DNA of 64,000 nt from Gammaproteobacteria bacterium (GCA_018069465.1 JAGPUW010000006.1:124001-188000); one strand, 5' to 3'; shown: positions 17,891 through 27,982, counted from the first letter of the stretch. Made by a program: numbers and translations. Notes: generated by a model not told the origin, from the letters alone.

Positions 17891-18021
17891 CCTTTGCACG
17901 AGAGCCATTTTGCTCCCATGTAGCGTTAAAAAAGTGCTCAATCGGTCATTTACACGTGTAAATTCCCTCTCTGCGCGCTTTTTTGCCTTGCCTGAAATCA
18001 AAATCATCTCTTGTGCAAAGG
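17891..18021. mobile_element. MITE-like inverted-repeat element 2 (about 131 bp)
   Basis: The ends are 14-base inverted repeats with one mismatch: CCTTTGCACGAGAG at 17891-17904 and CTCTTGTGCAAAGG at 18008-18021. The centre carries a perfect 16-base palindrome, ATTTACACGTGTAAAT, at 17948-17963. The two halves resemble each other throughout, so the element can fold as one imperfect hairpin. No open frame is seen. It fills most of the stretch between tRNA-His and the alcohol dehydrogenase gene and ends 31 bases before that gene. Some IS elements have similar ends, but I cannot name a family with certainty. Confidence 0.7.
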
Positions 18022-18052
18022 CTTCATTAGGTAACAAACGAAGAGGAATGAC

Positions 18053-19147
18053 ATGAAAACAATGAAGGCCGTTGTGGCTCACGAACTCAACAAATATGCA
18101 GTGGAAGAGGTGACGATTGATGCCCCGAAAGCTGGTGAAGTATTGGTAAAAGTCAAAGCGACGGGCATCTGCCACTCCGATTTGTCAGTGATTAACGGCA
18201 CTATCCCCGTTCCTTTTCCGATGGTGCTTGGCCATGAAGGTGCCGGTGTTGTTGAAGCGCTGGGCGAGGGTGTGACCAATGTTGAAGTCGGTGACCACGT
18301 TACTATGTCCTTCGTGCCCCATTGTGGCGACTGCTACCACTGTCTGCGCAGCGAACCTTATTTGTGCCTGAAAAGCACGCCCGATGGCAAAATGATGGAT
18401 GGCACCGCGCGAGTGAAGCTCGACGGTAAAGACATCAACGTCATGCAGTTCCTTGGCAATATGGCTGAGTATTCTGTAGTGCCGGCAATGTGTATCGTCA
18501 AAATTGACAAAGACATTGACATGAAAGCTGCCGCGCTGGTCGGTTGTGGTGTCACTACCGGCGTTGGTGCCGCGTTGAAAACGGCCGAAGTGAAGCCTGG
18601 CAGCACGGTTGCCGTCTTTGGTGCCGGCGGTGTTGGCCTGTCGATCATTCAGGGCGCACGTATCGCTGGAGCGGTGAAAATCATCGCCGTCGATCTGTCC
18701 GATGAGAAATTGGCTACCGCCCAAAAGCTTGGCGCTACCGACACCGTTAACGCCAGCGGCGACGTGATGAAAGAAATCATGGCCATGACCGGTGGCATCG
18801 GCGTCGACTACGGCTTTGAAGCGATTGGTATTCCCGCCGTTGTCGATCAGGCACAAAAAGTCACTCGCCGTGGCGGCACCATGACCGTGGTCGGAGTAGG
18901 CAAACTCAGCCAAAAGCTGGAATTAAACGCTTTGATGTTCCCCATGACAGCGAAGACGATTAAAGGCTCTATGTACGGCAGTGCTGAATTTAAGGTTGAT
19001 TTCCCCAAGTACCTTGAGCTGTACAAGCAGGGCAAGCTGGATCTCGATAGCATGGTCACCCAGACTTATAGCATCGATGAGGCTGCCCAGGCTTTTGCCG
19101 ATATGGAAGCCGGTAAAAATGCGCGTGGCGTTATCGTTTACGATTAA
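18053..19147 (+). CDS. Zinc-dependent alcohol dehydrogenase (MDR superfamily)
   Basis: It should oxidise alcohols, or reduce aldehydes, with NAD(P). The catalytic zinc ligands are Cys40 (GICHSD), His61 and Glu62 (GHEGAG), and a Cys near 170 (GCGVTTG). The structural zinc site has four cysteines in CGDCYHCLRSEPYLC at 91-105. The nucleotide fold has FGAGGVGLS. These features match the class III/Zn-ADH group. The specific substrate cannot be told from sequence. An alternative start is ATG 18062. RBS AGAGGA precedes. Its promoter may lie in the repeat element directly upstream. Confidence 0.9.
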   Translation: MKTMKAVVAHELNKYAVEEVTIDAPKAGEVLVKVKATGICHSDLSVINGTIPVPFPMVLGHEGAGVVEALGEGVTNVEVGDHVTMSFVPHCGDCYHCLRSEPYLCLKSTPDGKMMDGTARVKLDGKDINVMQFLGNMAEYSVVPAMCIVKIDKDIDMKAAALVGCGVTTGVGAALKTAEVKPGSTVAVFGAGGVGLSIIQGARIAGAVKIIAVDLSDEKLATAQKLGATDTVNASGDVMKEIMAMTGGIGVDYGFEAIGIPAVVDQAQKVTRRGGTMTVVGVGKLSQKLELNALMFPMTAKTIKGSMYGSAEFKVDFPKYLELYKQGKLDLDSMVTQTYSIDEAAQAFADMEAGKNARGVIVYD

Positions 19148-19208
19148 TCGTTGCGCTGGCGCCTGTTAGTACTGACTGATTAAAATCAAGGCGCCTGAAA
19201 AAACGGCA

Positions 19209-19877
19209 ATGGCGAAGGGGGTGGGTTCACGGTTAATAGCTGAGGCCTGCCCCCTTTGTTTTTCTGCGCAAAATACTTTATTTCATCGCGACCGCCAGCG
19301 TGATTTTTTCCGCTGCTCCCAGTGCGCACTGGTTTTTGTTCCCCCCTGTAGTCATCTCAGTAAGTCCGATGAAAAGGGCTATTATGATTTACACCAAAAC
19401 TCCCCCCACGACCTGGGCTATCGCGCTTTTCTAGAGCGACTGTCAAAACCTCTTATTCAAGCGCTTGAGCCTGCCAGTCGAGGTTTAGATTTTGGCTGTG
19501 GCCCCGGGCCGACTTTGTCTTTAATGCTGCAAGAGCAGGGGCACAGCGTCGATCTTTACGATCCCTTTTACGCCCCAGATAAAAGCGTATTCAGCCGTCA
19601 ATATGACTTTGTCACCAGCACCGAAGTACTTGAACACCTGAGGGCGCCGGGCCACGAACTCAACCGTTTGTGGGCCTTGTTAAGGCCGGGCGGTGTGTTG
19701 GCACTGATGACCAAGCGGGTGATCGATAAAACAGCCTTTGCTCGCTGGCACTATAAAAACGATCCCACTCACATCGTGTTTTTTAGCGAGCAGACCTTCC
19801 ATTGGCTGGGTAAACAGTGGCAGGTTGAGGCAGTCTTTCAAGGCGCAGACGTCGTCTTGTTCACCAAAAATTATTGA
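19209..19877 (+). CDS. Class I SAM-dependent methyltransferase with N-terminal zinc ribbon
   Basis: Residues ~10-45 form a zinc-ribbon-like element with the pairs CPLC and CSQC. The SAM-binding motif I is LDFGCGPGPTLSLML, and motif post I is DLYDP. TSTEVLEHLRAP and LLRPGGVLALMTKR complete a Methyltransf_11/23 type fold. The substrate is unknown. The gene lies 61 bases after the alcohol dehydrogenase gene in the same direction, and no operon partner is obvious. Confidence 0.85.
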   Translation: MAKGVGSRLIAEACPLCFSAQNTLFHRDRQRDFFRCSQCALVFVPPCSHLSKSDEKGYYDLHQNSPHDLGYRAFLERLSKPLIQALEPASRGLDFGCGPGPTLSLMLQEQGHSVDLYDPFYAPDKSVFSRQYDFVTSTEVLEHLRAPGHELNRLWALLRPGGVLALMTKRVIDKTAFARWHYKNDPTHIVFFSEQTFHWLGKQWQVEAVFQGADVVLFTKNY

Positions 19878-20017
19878 CGGCTGGCCCGGGCTTTACACTT
19901 TAACGTTTTGTATGTCGCGTGAACTTTTCACAGTTTGGGTCACTGCTCTGCTCGCAGTTCGGTTATGATCGGCAGTGGATTATCAATAAAAATGAATAAA
20001 GAGTCAGGAGGCAATGC

Positions 20018-21223
20018 ATGCCCGCCAGTTCCGTGTTTAAGCTTTGTTACTGTAAAAATATTGTAGGCCTCGCTAACTTCCCCCGGCTGTTATTTAGCGC
20101 TCTTGTGGCGCTGCTCTCTCTGACCGCTTGTGAAAAAACGGCGGGGCCGGCACCGGCAAGAGGGCCTGTTGAGGTCGCGGTGGTGGCCATACAGGCCGCC
20201 GATGTGCCTTTGACGACTGAACTACCGGGGCGCACCTCCGCCTATCGCATTGCCGAGGTGCGCCCACAGGTTGGGGGCATTATTGCCCAGCGTCTTTTTG
20301 TCGAAGGCAGCGAAGTGACAGCGGGCGAGCCGCTTTATCAGATAGCCTCGGAGTTATTTATTGCCGAAGTAAATCGAGCTGCGGCCGCAGTGCTGCGTAG
20401 CGAAGCGACGTTGTCGGCAGCGCTATTAAAAACCAATCGCTACGAAGATTTGATTGGCAAGAAAATGATCAGTCAGGAAAATTATGACGATGCCCATGCA
20501 GCCCTACGCGCAGCGCGAGCCAATGTTGCGGTGGCCAAAGCCGAGCGGGAAATTGCCACCATCAACTTGCAGTACTCACAGATTAAAGCGCCTATTTCAG
20601 GGCGTATCGGTAGCTCATTCGTCACCGATGGTGCTTTGGTAGAGGCGGAGCAGGAGGAGGTGCTGGCGGTTATTCGCCAGCTCGACCCACTCTATGTCGA
20701 TATTAGCCAGACGAGTAAAGATCTGTTGACGATGAAGCGGCAGTTGGCATCGGGACAGATAGAGCAGTCCGATATTGGCGCTACTGTGATCAGGCTGTTA
20801 CTCGAAGATGGCAGTGAATATAGCCACCCGGGGAGCCTGCAGTTTTCTGAAGTGAGTGTGGATAAAAGCACGGGGTCAGTCACCCTGCGCGCAACGGTGC
20901 CGAATCCGGATGCGCTGTTATTACCCGGTATGTTTGTCCGTGCCCGCCTTGAGCAGGGCGTGCAAAAGGCGGCGCTTTTGGCCCCCCAACGGGCCATCAC
21001 CTTTGAGTACTCCGGCAGTGCCGTGGCGATGGTGGTCGGTGCCGATAATAAAGTGGAACGCCGACTGGTGAAAACGGGGCGCGCCATTGGCGATCACTGG
21101 TTGATACTGCAAGGCCTGCAAGTTGGCGAGCGAGTGATTATCGACGGCCTGCAAAAAGTGAGGCCGGGGGTGGAAGTGAGTACAGTCGCGTATACAGCGG
21201 CGGCAAAAAAGGACGTCGATTAA
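20018..21223 (+). CDS. RND efflux periplasmic adaptor lipoprotein (AcrA/MexA family)
   Basis: The N terminus contains a hydrophobic stretch followed by the lipobox LSLTAC, so the protein should be lipid-anchored to the inner membrane after a long 38-residue signal region. The family features follow: the beta-barrel/lipoyl half motifs VRPQVGGIIAQRLFVEGSEV and IKAPISGRIGSS, a helical hairpin around residues 105-185, and the C-terminal membrane-proximal domain. AGGAGG at 20006-20011 lies six bases before ATG 20018. The transporter gene begins at the base after the stop. There is no outer-membrane factor gene here, so a TolC encoded elsewhere is presumed. Confidence 0.95.
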   Translation: MPASSVFKLCYCKNIVGLANFPRLLFSALVALLSLTACEKTAGPAPARGPVEVAVVAIQAADVPLTTELPGRTSAYRIAEVRPQVGGIIAQRLFVEGSEVTAGEPLYQIASELFIAEVNRAAAAVLRSEATLSAALLKTNRYEDLIGKKMISQENYDDAHAALRAARANVAVAKAEREIATINLQYSQIKAPISGRIGSSFVTDGALVEAEQEEVLAVIRQLDPLYVDISQTSKDLLTMKRQLASGQIEQSDIGATVIRLLLEDGSEYSHPGSLQFSEVSVDKSTGSVTLRATVPNPDALLLPGMFVRARLEQGVQKAALLAPQRAITFEYSGSAVAMVVGADNKVERRLVKTGRAIGDHWLILQGLQVGERVIIDGLQKVRPGVEVSTVAYTAAAKKDVD

Positions 21224-24200
21224 ATGCCTAATTTCTTTATTGACCGCCCCATTTTTGCCTGGGTGCTTGCCATTATCGTGATGCTGGCTGGCATCCTGTC
21301 CATTACACAACTACCCATTGAGCAGTACCCAGAGGTGGCACCACCGGCGGTATCCATTAGAGCGACCAATCCGGGTGCCTCCGCAGAAACTGTACAGGAC
21401 ACCGTGGTGCAGATCATCGAGCAAAACATGATCGGCATCGACAATATGCTCTATATGTCGTCGAAGAGTGATTCGGCGGGGGTGGCGGAAATTCAAATCA
21501 CCTTTCAGCCGGGCACTGACCCCGATATTGCCCAGGTGCAGGTGCAGAATAAACTGCAGATCGCCATGCCCCAGCTACCCGAGACCGTGCTTCAGCAGGG
21601 CGTAAAGGTGACGAAGGCAGCCACCGGCGTGATGATGGTGATTGCCTTCTATTCGCCGGATTCGCGCTATGACCGCTACGACCTGGCCGATTATGTGGCG
21701 GCCAATATTATGGAGCCCATAGGCCGTATTAATGGTGTCGGCGAAGTCACTCTCTTTGGCTCGCAATACGCGATGCGTATTTGGCCCGATGCCGACAAGC
21801 TCAATAGCTTCAGCTTAACAACACAGGATGTGGTGGAGGCGATTCGCGCTGAAAATGTTCAGGTGCGCGCCGGTGAGTTCGGTGCCGGCCCCGCGCTGCC
21901 CGGTCAGCAGTTAAACGCCACTATCGTGGCGCAAACCATGCTCAAAAACAGCGATGAATTTGGTGATATTTTGCTGCGGGTTAATCCCGACGGCTCTAGT
22001 ATTTATCTGCGCGATGTCGCGCGCATTGAGCTGGGGGGTGAGAATTACCAGTTCTTAAATCATTTTAAAGGCAAGCCCGCCAGTGGCATTGTGGTGCGCC
22101 AGGCCTCCGGTGCCAACGCCCTGGACACCGCACGGGATGTCAAAGCCAGGCTGGCAGAGCTGAGCGCTTTTCTGCCCGAGGGTATGGAAGTCGATCTGGG
22201 TTACGACACCACGCCCTTTGTTGAAGTGTCGATTATGGGGGTGGTAGAAACACTGTTTGAAGCCATCATCCTCGTGTTCTTCGTTATGTATCTGTTTTTA
22301 CAGAACTTTCGCGCCACACTCATCCCCACTATTGCCGTGCCGGTGGTATTACTCGGCACCTTTGGTATTTTGCATGCCTTCGGTTTTTCGATTAATACCC
22401 TCACTATGTTTGGCATGGTGCTGGCCATTGGTCTGCTCGTTGACGATGCCATTGTGGTGGTCGAAAACGTCGAGCGGTTGATGGTCGAGGAAAACTTGTC
22501 GCCTCGCGATGCCACGCGAAAATCCATGTCGCAAATTACCGGCGCGCTGGTGGGTATTGGTCTGGTGCTGTCGGCGGTGTTTGTGCCTATGGCTTTCTTT
22601 CCCGGTACCACGGGCGCCATTTATCGGCAGTTTTCCATCACCATTGCCTCGGCGATGGTGCTCTCCGTGCTGGTCGCTTTAATTCTTACCCCGGCTCTGT
22701 GTGCGACCTTGCTTAAGCCCGCCGTTGAAGGCCACCATTTAAGCAAGAGTGGCTTTTTTGGCTGGTTTAACCGGGGTTTTGAGAAGAGTTCCCGCTGGTA
22801 CCAAAATGTCGTGGCTAGCATTCTTCATAAAACCTTGCGTTATTTTTTGCTTTACGGGGTGATTGTCTTTGCCGTCGGTTTCCTTTTTGCGCGCATGCCC
22901 ACTTCCTTTTTACCGTCGGATGATCCCGGTTTGATGTTCACTTTGGTGCAATTGCCGGTTGGTGCAACGATGGAGCGTTCGCGGGGGGTGATGGCGCAAA
23001 TTGAAGATTACTACGCCGAGGAAGAGGCGGACACCATTTCTACCGTCTACTGCGTAGTGGGCTTTAACTTCAGTGGCCGTGGCCAGAACAATGGCCAGTG
23101 CTATATCAAAATGCACGACTGGTCTGAGCGACGGCTGGACTCGCAGAGTGTGCAGGCAGTATCTCGCCGGGCGATGGGTGCTTTATCGCAGATTAAAGAT
23201 GCCCGCGCTTTTGCCTTTTATCCGCCGCCGATACGGGCGCTGGGCAACTCAGCCGGCTTTGATTTTCAGCTCAAAGATATTGCCGGTAATGGGCACGATG
23301 CGTTGATGGCGGCGCGCAACCAGATTCTTGGTGGTGCGGCGCAAGACCCGCGTTTGGCGAAAGTGCGTCCCAATGGGCAGAACGACAGCCCGCAATTTAA
23401 ACTCAGCATTGACCGGCAAAAAGCCCGAGCACTGGGTTTATCGATGACGGATATTAACAATACCCTATCGACCGCCTGGGCCTCGACCTACGTCAACGAC
23501 TTTGTTGATAAAGGCCGGGTGAAAAAGGTCTATGTGCAGGGTGATGCTCGCTACCGCATGTCGCCCGAGCACCTCAAGGAGTGGTATGTGCGCAATGGGC
23601 AGGGTGAAATGGTTTCCTTTGCGGCATTTTCCTCCGGTCAATGGACTCAAGGTTCACCGCGTCTAGAGCGCTACAACGGTGTTGCGTCAATGGAAATTGT
23701 TGGCGAGGCTGCTCTTGGTTATAGCTCGGGTGATGCCATCGCCGCGATGGAAGAGTTGGCCAGTCAATTGCCACCGGGTTTTGGATTTGAATGGACGGGG
23801 GGCTCTTTGCAGGAAACCCAGTCCGGTGCCCAGGCGCCACTATTGTATGCACTGTCCATGGCCGTAGTCTTCTTGTGTCTGGCGGCACTGTATGAAAGTT
23901 GGGCGATACCTTTTGCCGTCATGCTGGTGGTGCCGCTGGGTGTGATCGGCGCGTTGCTAGCGAGTTATTCACGGGGCTTGCCGAACGATATTTTCTTCCA
24001 GGTCGGGGTGCTCACCACCATTGGTCTGTCGGCGAAAAACGCTATTCTCATCGTTGAATTTGCCCTCAATTTACAGTCTCAGGGCTGGCAACTTCGCGAG
24101 GCAGTGCTAGAGGCCGTGCGCCTGCGTCTGCGCCCTATATTGATGACATCCTTTGCCTTCATGCTGGGTGTTATGCCCCTGGCTATGAGTACGGGTGCCG

Positions 24201-24382
24201 GCTCGGTGGGGCAAAATGCCATCGGCACTGGCGTCTTGGGCGGTATGTTTACGGCCACGGTGCTGGCTATCTTTTTTGTGCCACTGTTCTTTTTGGTGGT
24301 GCGTCGCACCTTTGCTGGTAATACTGGCGATGACAAGCTTGAGAGTCCTGTCGCAAATGCGCAAGGCGATGGCTTGCCATAG
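21224..24382 (+). CDS. RND multidrug efflux transporter, inner-membrane pump (AcrB/MexB, HAE1 family)
   Basis: This 1052-residue protein has the size and layout of AcrB: two halves of six membrane helices with two large periplasmic loops. Family blocks are [21 protein letters not shown] at the start, the proton-relay pair of Asp in [16 protein letters not shown], and the second-half Lys block [37 protein letters not shown] is a further signature. It pumps hydrophobic compounds out together with the adaptor encoded just upstream. No regulator gene is adjacent. Confidence 0.97.
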   Translation: MPNFFIDRPIFAWVLAIIVMLAGILSITQLPIEQYPEVAPPAVSIRATNPGASAETVQDTVVQIIEQNMIGIDNMLYMSSKSDSAGVAEIQITFQPGTDPDIAQVQVQNKLQIAMPQLPETVLQQGVKVTKAATGVMMVIAFYSPDSRYDRYDLADYVAANIMEPIGRINGVGEVTLFGSQYAMRIWPDADKLNSFSLTTQDVVEAIRAENVQVRAGEFGAGPALPGQQLNATIVAQTMLKNSDEFGDILLRVNPDGSSIYLRDVARIELGGENYQFLNHFKGKPASGIVVRQASGANALDTARDVKARLAELSAFLPEGMEVDLGYDTTPFVEVSIMGVVETLFEAIILVFFVMYLFLQNFRATLIPTIAVPVVLLGTFGILHAFGFSINTLTMFGMVLAIGLLVDDAIVVVENVERLMVEENLSPRDATRKSMSQITGALVGIGLVLSAVFVPMAFFPGTTGAIYRQFSITIASAMVLSVLVALILTPALCATLLKPAVEGHHLSKSGFFGWFNRGFEKSSRWYQNVVASILHKTLRYFLLYGVIVFAVGFLFARMPTSFLPSDDPGLMFTLVQLPVGATMERSRGVMAQIEDYYAEEEADTISTVYCVVGFNFSGRGQNNGQCYIKMHDWSERRLDSQSVQAVSRRAMGALSQIKDARAFAFYPPPIRALGNSAGFDFQLKDIAGNGHDALMAARNQILGGAAQDPRLAKVRPNGQNDSPQFKLSIDRQKARALGLSMTDINNTLSTAWASTYVNDFVDKGRVKKVYVQGDARYRMSPEHLKEWYVRNGQGEMVSFAAFSSGQWTQGSPRLERYNGVASMEIVGEAALGYSSGDAIAAMEELASQLPPGFGFEWTGGSLQETQSGAQAPLLYALSMAVVFLCLAALYESWAIPFAVMLVVPLGVIGALLASYSRGLPNDIFFQVGVLTTIGLSAKNAILIVEFALNLQSQGWQLREAVLEAVRLRLRPILMTSFAFMLGVMPLAMSTGAGSVGQNAIGTGVLGGMFTATVLAIFFVPLFFLVVRRTFAGNTGDDKLESPVANAQGDGLP

Positions 24383-24438
24383 ACACAAACAAGCCCTGAG
24401 AATAGCACCCATAATATTTTAAGAATAAAGGGTGAGTT

Positions 24439-24906
24439 GTGGCTATGTTGAGTATTTTACGCGATCAGGTACTAGTGACGGCGGGTATTGCAAAGAGCAA
24501 GGCCTACGCCGTTAATGACACTATCGTCAGCGAGGGCATGGCTGATCGCTGTCTCTACTTGATTGAAAAGGGTAGTGCTCGGGTCTCCGGGCGAGTGGCT
24601 CTGGCCGATGGCCGGCATATTCAACCGGGACTTTGCGATCTGAGCCGCGGTGAGATATTTGGTGAATTGAGCTTGTTTGATGCGGGTTCGCGCAGTGCTT
24701 CGGTGATTGCCCTTGAAGATGTCGAGGTGCTGGAGTTTGATGCCCTGGCTCTGGAGCGTTATCTCGATCAGCACCCCGAGCAAGGTTATGTGGTATTGAA
24801 GGCCTTGTTGAAAATCTTAAGCTCGCGTCTGCGACAAACCGATCGCCGCTGGGAACAGCTCTTCGCCTGGGGTTTGAAAGAACACGGCATCGATCAGCAT
24901 TTATAA
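24439..24906 (+). CDS. Small cyclic-nucleotide-binding domain protein without a DNA-binding domain
   Basis: The 155-residue protein is almost entirely a CNB beta-roll. The phosphate-binding cassette is EIFGELSLFDAGSRSASVIAL, with Gly, Glu and Arg retained. A C-terminal helix follows. There is no helix-turn-helix, so it is not a CRP-type regulator. It may be a single-domain sensor that works with a partner. GTG 24439 and ATG 24445 are both possible starts behind AAGGGTGAG. It is the second CNB-containing protein of the window, with the acyltransferase at 997-2127. Confidence 0.8.
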   Translation: MAMLSILRDQVLVTAGIAKSKAYAVNDTIVSEGMADRCLYLIEKGSARVSGRVALADGRHIQPGLCDLSRGEIFGELSLFDAGSRSASVIALEDVEVLEFDALALERYLDQHPEQGYVVLKALLKILSSRLRQTDRRWEQLFAWGLKEHGIDQHL

Positions 24907-24909
24907 GCC

Positions 24910-24925
24910 AGGAGTCTGTCGGGCT
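24910..24925. repeat. Single end similar to inverted-repeat element 3
   Basis: AGGAGTCTGTCGGGCT matches the outer end of the element at 42895-43060 (AGGAGTCTGTCGGACT on its complement strand) at 15 of 16 bases. No matching opposite end was found nearby. It lies three bases after the stop codon of the preceding gene, so it may be a decayed copy. Confidence 0.45.
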
Positions 24926-24965
24926 CATCGGTTCCCGCTATAACTCCTCGCAGCCGATGGCTGTG

Positions 24966-24971
24966 TATAAT
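24966..24971 (+). promoter_or_regulatory. Probable -10 element of the nadK operon
   Basis: A perfect TATAAT lies 30 bases before the nadK ATG. No convincing -35 hexamer is found at the usual distance. The expected transcript would have a leader of about 20 bases. Confidence 0.45.
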
Positions 24972-25000
24972 CCCGCTTCAATGTATTCCCCGGAGCTGGG

Positions 25001-25909
25001 ATGGAGCAATTTCACAATATCGGTGTCGTCGCCCGACTCGAACACCCCGAAGTTGTCGATAGCCTAAAGCGCTTAGTGGCCTTTCTGCGTGCCGACGGCC
25101 GCAAGGTGCTTGCCGAGTCAAAAACGGCTGAGCTATTGGATGATCCGGCCATCGAGACTATCACCCGGCGCTCAATCGAGGGCACGGTCGATCTGGTGAT
25201 CGTCGTGGGTGGTGATGGCAGTATGCTCGGTGCCGCTCGGGCACTGGCCGATCTAAAAGTCCCCCTACTCGGATTAAATCGTGGCCGTCTCGGCTTTCTA
25301 ACCGATATCCACCCCGAAGAAATGGAACAGGGTATTGGTCGCGTACTCGCCGGTGAATACAAAAGCACCGAACGCTACCTGCTGGAAATGAGCGTCGAGC
25401 GCGATGGCGAGACTATCGGCAAGGGCCTCGCCCTCAATGATCTGGTGCTGCATCCGGGTCGCTCGGTGCGGATGATGGAGTTCGAACTCTATATCGACCA
25501 GCAGTTTGTCTACAGCCAGCGCTCCGATGGGCTGATTATTTCCACGCCGACTGGGTCCACCGCCTATGCCCTATCGGCGGGTGGGCCGATTATGCACCCC
25601 AAGCTCGACGCCATTGTGCTGGTGCCCATGAACCCCCACACACTGGCCAGTCGCCCCATTGTGATCAGTGGTGATAGCAAGCTAGAAGTGCTGGTTGGCA
25701 GGCGCAATGAATTGCACCCGCTGATTTCCTGCGACGGTCAGGTCGACATTAGTACGGAGCCGGGTGATGTCATTAAAATTCACCGCAAGCCTACCGCCCT
25801 GCGTTTGATTCACCCTACCGAGCACAATTTTTACGAAACCTGTCGGGATAAACTCGGCTGGGGTCGTCGCCTCGACTCCCTGCGCCCGGGTGAGAAGGCG
25901 CATCGTTAA
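25001..25909 (+). CDS. nadK: NAD kinase (NadK/PpnK)
   Basis: It phosphorylates NAD to NADP in the cytoplasm. The family signature is VVGGDGSMLGAAR, with the conserved GGDG. GLNRGRLGFLTD, STPTGSTAYALSAGGPI and LISCDGQ are further diagnostic blocks. The 302 residues match the usual length. It is the first gene of a likely operon; its stop codon overlaps the start of the rhomboid gene by one base. The order nadK-rhomboid-DUF1315-DUF2797-pepN is, as I recall, also found in Pseudomonas. Confidence 0.97.
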   Translation: MEQFHNIGVVARLEHPEVVDSLKRLVAFLRADGRKVLAESKTAELLDDPAIETITRRSIEGTVDLVIVVGGDGSMLGAARALADLKVPLLGLNRGRLGFLTDIHPEEMEQGIGRVLAGEYKSTERYLLEMSVERDGETIGKGLALNDLVLHPGRSVRMMEFELYIDQQFVYSQRSDGLIISTPTGSTAYALSAGGPIMHPKLDAIVLVPMNPHTLASRPIVISGDSKLEVLVGRRNELHPLISCDGQVDISTEPGDVIKIHRKPTALRLIHPTEHNFYETCRDKLGWGRRLDSLRPGEKAHR

Positions 25910-26778
25910 TGGCTGACGGCGATAACTGGGTACTGGCGTCCAGTCTGGCAGCGGGTTTTGATCTCGATTTACTGGTGCTGGCCCTCAACCGCAACAATAT
26001 TCGCTATCGCCTTATTGAGCGGGACGAGGGGCACGAGCTGTGGTTGGATAAGGGGCAGAGGCTAGCCGATGTGCAGCAGCTTATCGGCCAAATTCAAAAA
26101 ATGACGGTGGTGGCTAAAACCCTCGATGCGGGGACGGCGAAGGGTGCAGCATCGGCCCGGCTGTATTTCACCCGGGTACCCGTCACGCTTATTACCCTGA
26201 TCCTCGGTGTGCTGGGCTATTTTGTCGTGAGCTATTTACCCGATTTCGTTCACTGGCTGACCTTTGTCGATTTCACCCTGGCCAATGGCAACGGACCGCA
26301 GTTTATTCCGGTTGAAAAGACGTTTGCCGCCGCTGAATACTGGCGTTTTGTGACCCCGGCCTTTTTACACTTTGGTATTTTTCATGTCGTCTTTAACAGC
26401 CTGTGGCTTTGGGAGTTTGGGCGCCGGGTTGAACTGGTCGCTGGCCGCTCTGCCTATTTGGTGCTGATGCTGGCACTGGCATCGGGCTCTAATGCCGGGC
26501 AGTATCTGTGGGATGGCCCGGTACTTTTCGGTGGTCTCTCCGGTGTGGTCTATGGCCTGGTGGGTTATGTCTGGATTCGCAACAAAGTCGCACCAAACCC
26601 ACTATTAAATGTACAACCAGGCATTATTTACATGCTCATTGGCTGGTTGCTGATCTGTTTATTTGGCATTGTCGATATGTTTATTCACGGCGGTGTCGCC
26701 AATGGCGCCCATGTGTCGGGCCTGTTGATTGGCATGCTTGCCGGGGCTCTGGGGGGTCGGCTAAAACCGGCCGCTTGA
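25909..26778 (+). CDS. Rhomboid-family intramembrane serine protease
   Basis: The catalytic serine is Ser211 in GGLSGVVYG and the catalytic histidine is His268 in NGAHVSGLLIG. HFGIFHVVFNSLWLWEFG supplies the oxyanion His/Asn helix. About six membrane helices follow a soluble N-terminal domain of ~85 residues, an arrangement like GlpG. It cleaves membrane proteins within the bilayer. Substrates are not known. It is translationally coupled to nadK. Confidence 0.93.
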   Translation: MADGDNWVLASSLAAGFDLDLLVLALNRNNIRYRLIERDEGHELWLDKGQRLADVQQLIGQIQKMTVVAKTLDAGTAKGAASARLYFTRVPVTLITLILGVLGYFVVSYLPDFVHWLTFVDFTLANGNGPQFIPVEKTFAAAEYWRFVTPAFLHFGIFHVVFNSLWLWEFGRRVELVAGRSAYLVLMLALASGSNAGQYLWDGPVLFGGLSGVVYGLVGYVWIRNKVAPNPLLNVQPGIIYMLIGWLLICLFGIVDMFIHGGVANGAHVSGLLIGMLAGALGGRLKPAA

Positions 26779-26824
26779 CCCCTGCTATTTAAGAACTGCG
26801 GATAATGAATACGAAGGTATAAAC

Positions 26825-27109
26825 GTGGATATTGAACAAGCGCTACAGGCTTTGACGCCGGATGTTTACGAAAAGTTGAAATTAGCGGTCGAAATCGGCA
26901 AGTGGTCCGATGGCCGCAAATTGAGCGCCGCACAAAGGGCGACCTGTCTGCAGGCGGTGATTGCCTACGACAGCAAGCATAAGCCGGAGGCAGAGCGAGT
27001 GGGTTTTATCGCCCCTAGAAAGCACCAGCATTGCGGTAGCAGCAAGGGTGAAATCGTCGCGGCAGACGACAGTAGCCAGCGGGACAAACCCCTTAAATGG
27101 CAGCATTAA
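26825..27109 (+). CDS. DUF1315 family protein (YeaC-like)
   Basis: The 94-residue product has the conserved DUF1315 pattern KWSDGRKLSAAQRATCLQAV followed by a basic, hydrophilic tail. The start is GTG. It is 46 bases downstream of the rhomboid gene and 45 bases upstream of the DUF2797 gene. The function of the family is unknown. Conserved linkage with pepN and nadK suggests a housekeeping role. Confidence 0.9.
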   Translation: MDIEQALQALTPDVYEKLKLAVEIGKWSDGRKLSAAQRATCLQAVIAYDSKHKPEAERVGFIAPRKHQHCGSSKGEIVAADDSSQRDKPLKWQH

Positions 27110-27154
27110 ATTCTGCTTTAAGCCTTCGCAGTAGAACCTTCCAAGAGATAATAA

Positions 27155-27982
27155 ATGACGAATGAAATAAGCGGCCACCTGAGTAAAATGGTGGTCGAGC
27201 TGGCGAACCCGGTAAAATACTTTCTCGCCTTAGACGATGAGCGCGTGCTGCTCAACGACTATTTGGGGCAGCGCATTAGTCTCAACTATGCCGGTGAAAT
27301 TCACTGTTGCCACTGCGGTCGAAAAACGAAAAAAAGTTTTAATCAGGGTTTTTGTTTTCCCTGTCTTAAAAAATTGGCGCGCTGCGACCGCTGTATTGTC
27401 AGCCCCGAAAAGTGCCATTACGAGCAGGGCACTTGCCGGGAGCCGGAGTGGGGCGAAGAGTTTTGTCTGGCTGAACACGTGGTTTATCTGGCCAATTCTT
27501 CCGGCGTAAAAGTGGGTATTACCCGCGCTACGCAATTGCCGACGCGCTGGATTGATCAGGGTGCGGTGCAGGCTCTACCGATAATGCGCGTCGCCACTCG
27601 CCTGCAATCGGGGCTGGTTGAAGATGCGCTGCGCCAACACGTCGCCGATAAAACCAACTGGCGGAAAATGCTCAAGGGCGATATTGAAGCGGTCGATTTG
27701 GCGGCTAGCCGCGACAGCTTGTTTGAGCTGTGCCGGCCCGAACTCGATGCGCTCAACGAGCGCTTTGGTTTGCAGGCACTTCAGCCGGTGAGCGATGGCG
27801 AGTGTGTCGATATTGAATACCCGGTGCTGGAATATCCCAGCAAAGTCACCAGCCAAAACTTTGATAAAACGCCACTGGTTGAGGGCACACTGCTGGGCAT
27901 TAAGGGCCAATATCTGATCCTCGACACAGGGGTGATTAATATGCGCAAATTTACGGCCTATCAGGTCAGCTTTTCAGCCTGA
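27155..27982 (+). CDS. DUF2797 domain-containing protein
   Basis: The 275-residue protein has a zinc-binding region with the cysteine pairs CHCG, CFPC, CDRC and others at about residues 50-100. The block VVYLANSSGVKVGITRATQLPTRWIDQGA follows, which resembles a GIY-YIG-like fold in DUF2797 proteins. The function is not established. It is located between DUF1315 and pepN as in other gammaproteobacteria. Confidence 0.9.
   Translation: MTNEISGHLSKMVVELANPVKYFLALDDERVLLNDYLGQRISLNYAGEIHCCHCGRKTKKSFNQGFCFPCLKKLARCDRCIVSPEKCHYEQGTCREPEWGEEFCLAEHVVYLANSSGVKVGITRATQLPTRWIDQGAVQALPIMRVATRLQSGLVEDALRQHVADKTNWRKMLKGDIEAVDLAASRDSLFELCRPELDALNERFGLQALQPVSDGECVDIEYPVLEYPSKVTSQNFDKTPLVEGTLLGIKGQYLILDTGVINMRKFTAYQVSFSA

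Noticed and set aside
18185-18913. A 242-codon open frame antisense to the alcohol dehydrogenase
   Set aside because: The His/Gly-rich product mirrors codon use of the real gene. The plus-strand product has complete zinc and NAD motifs.
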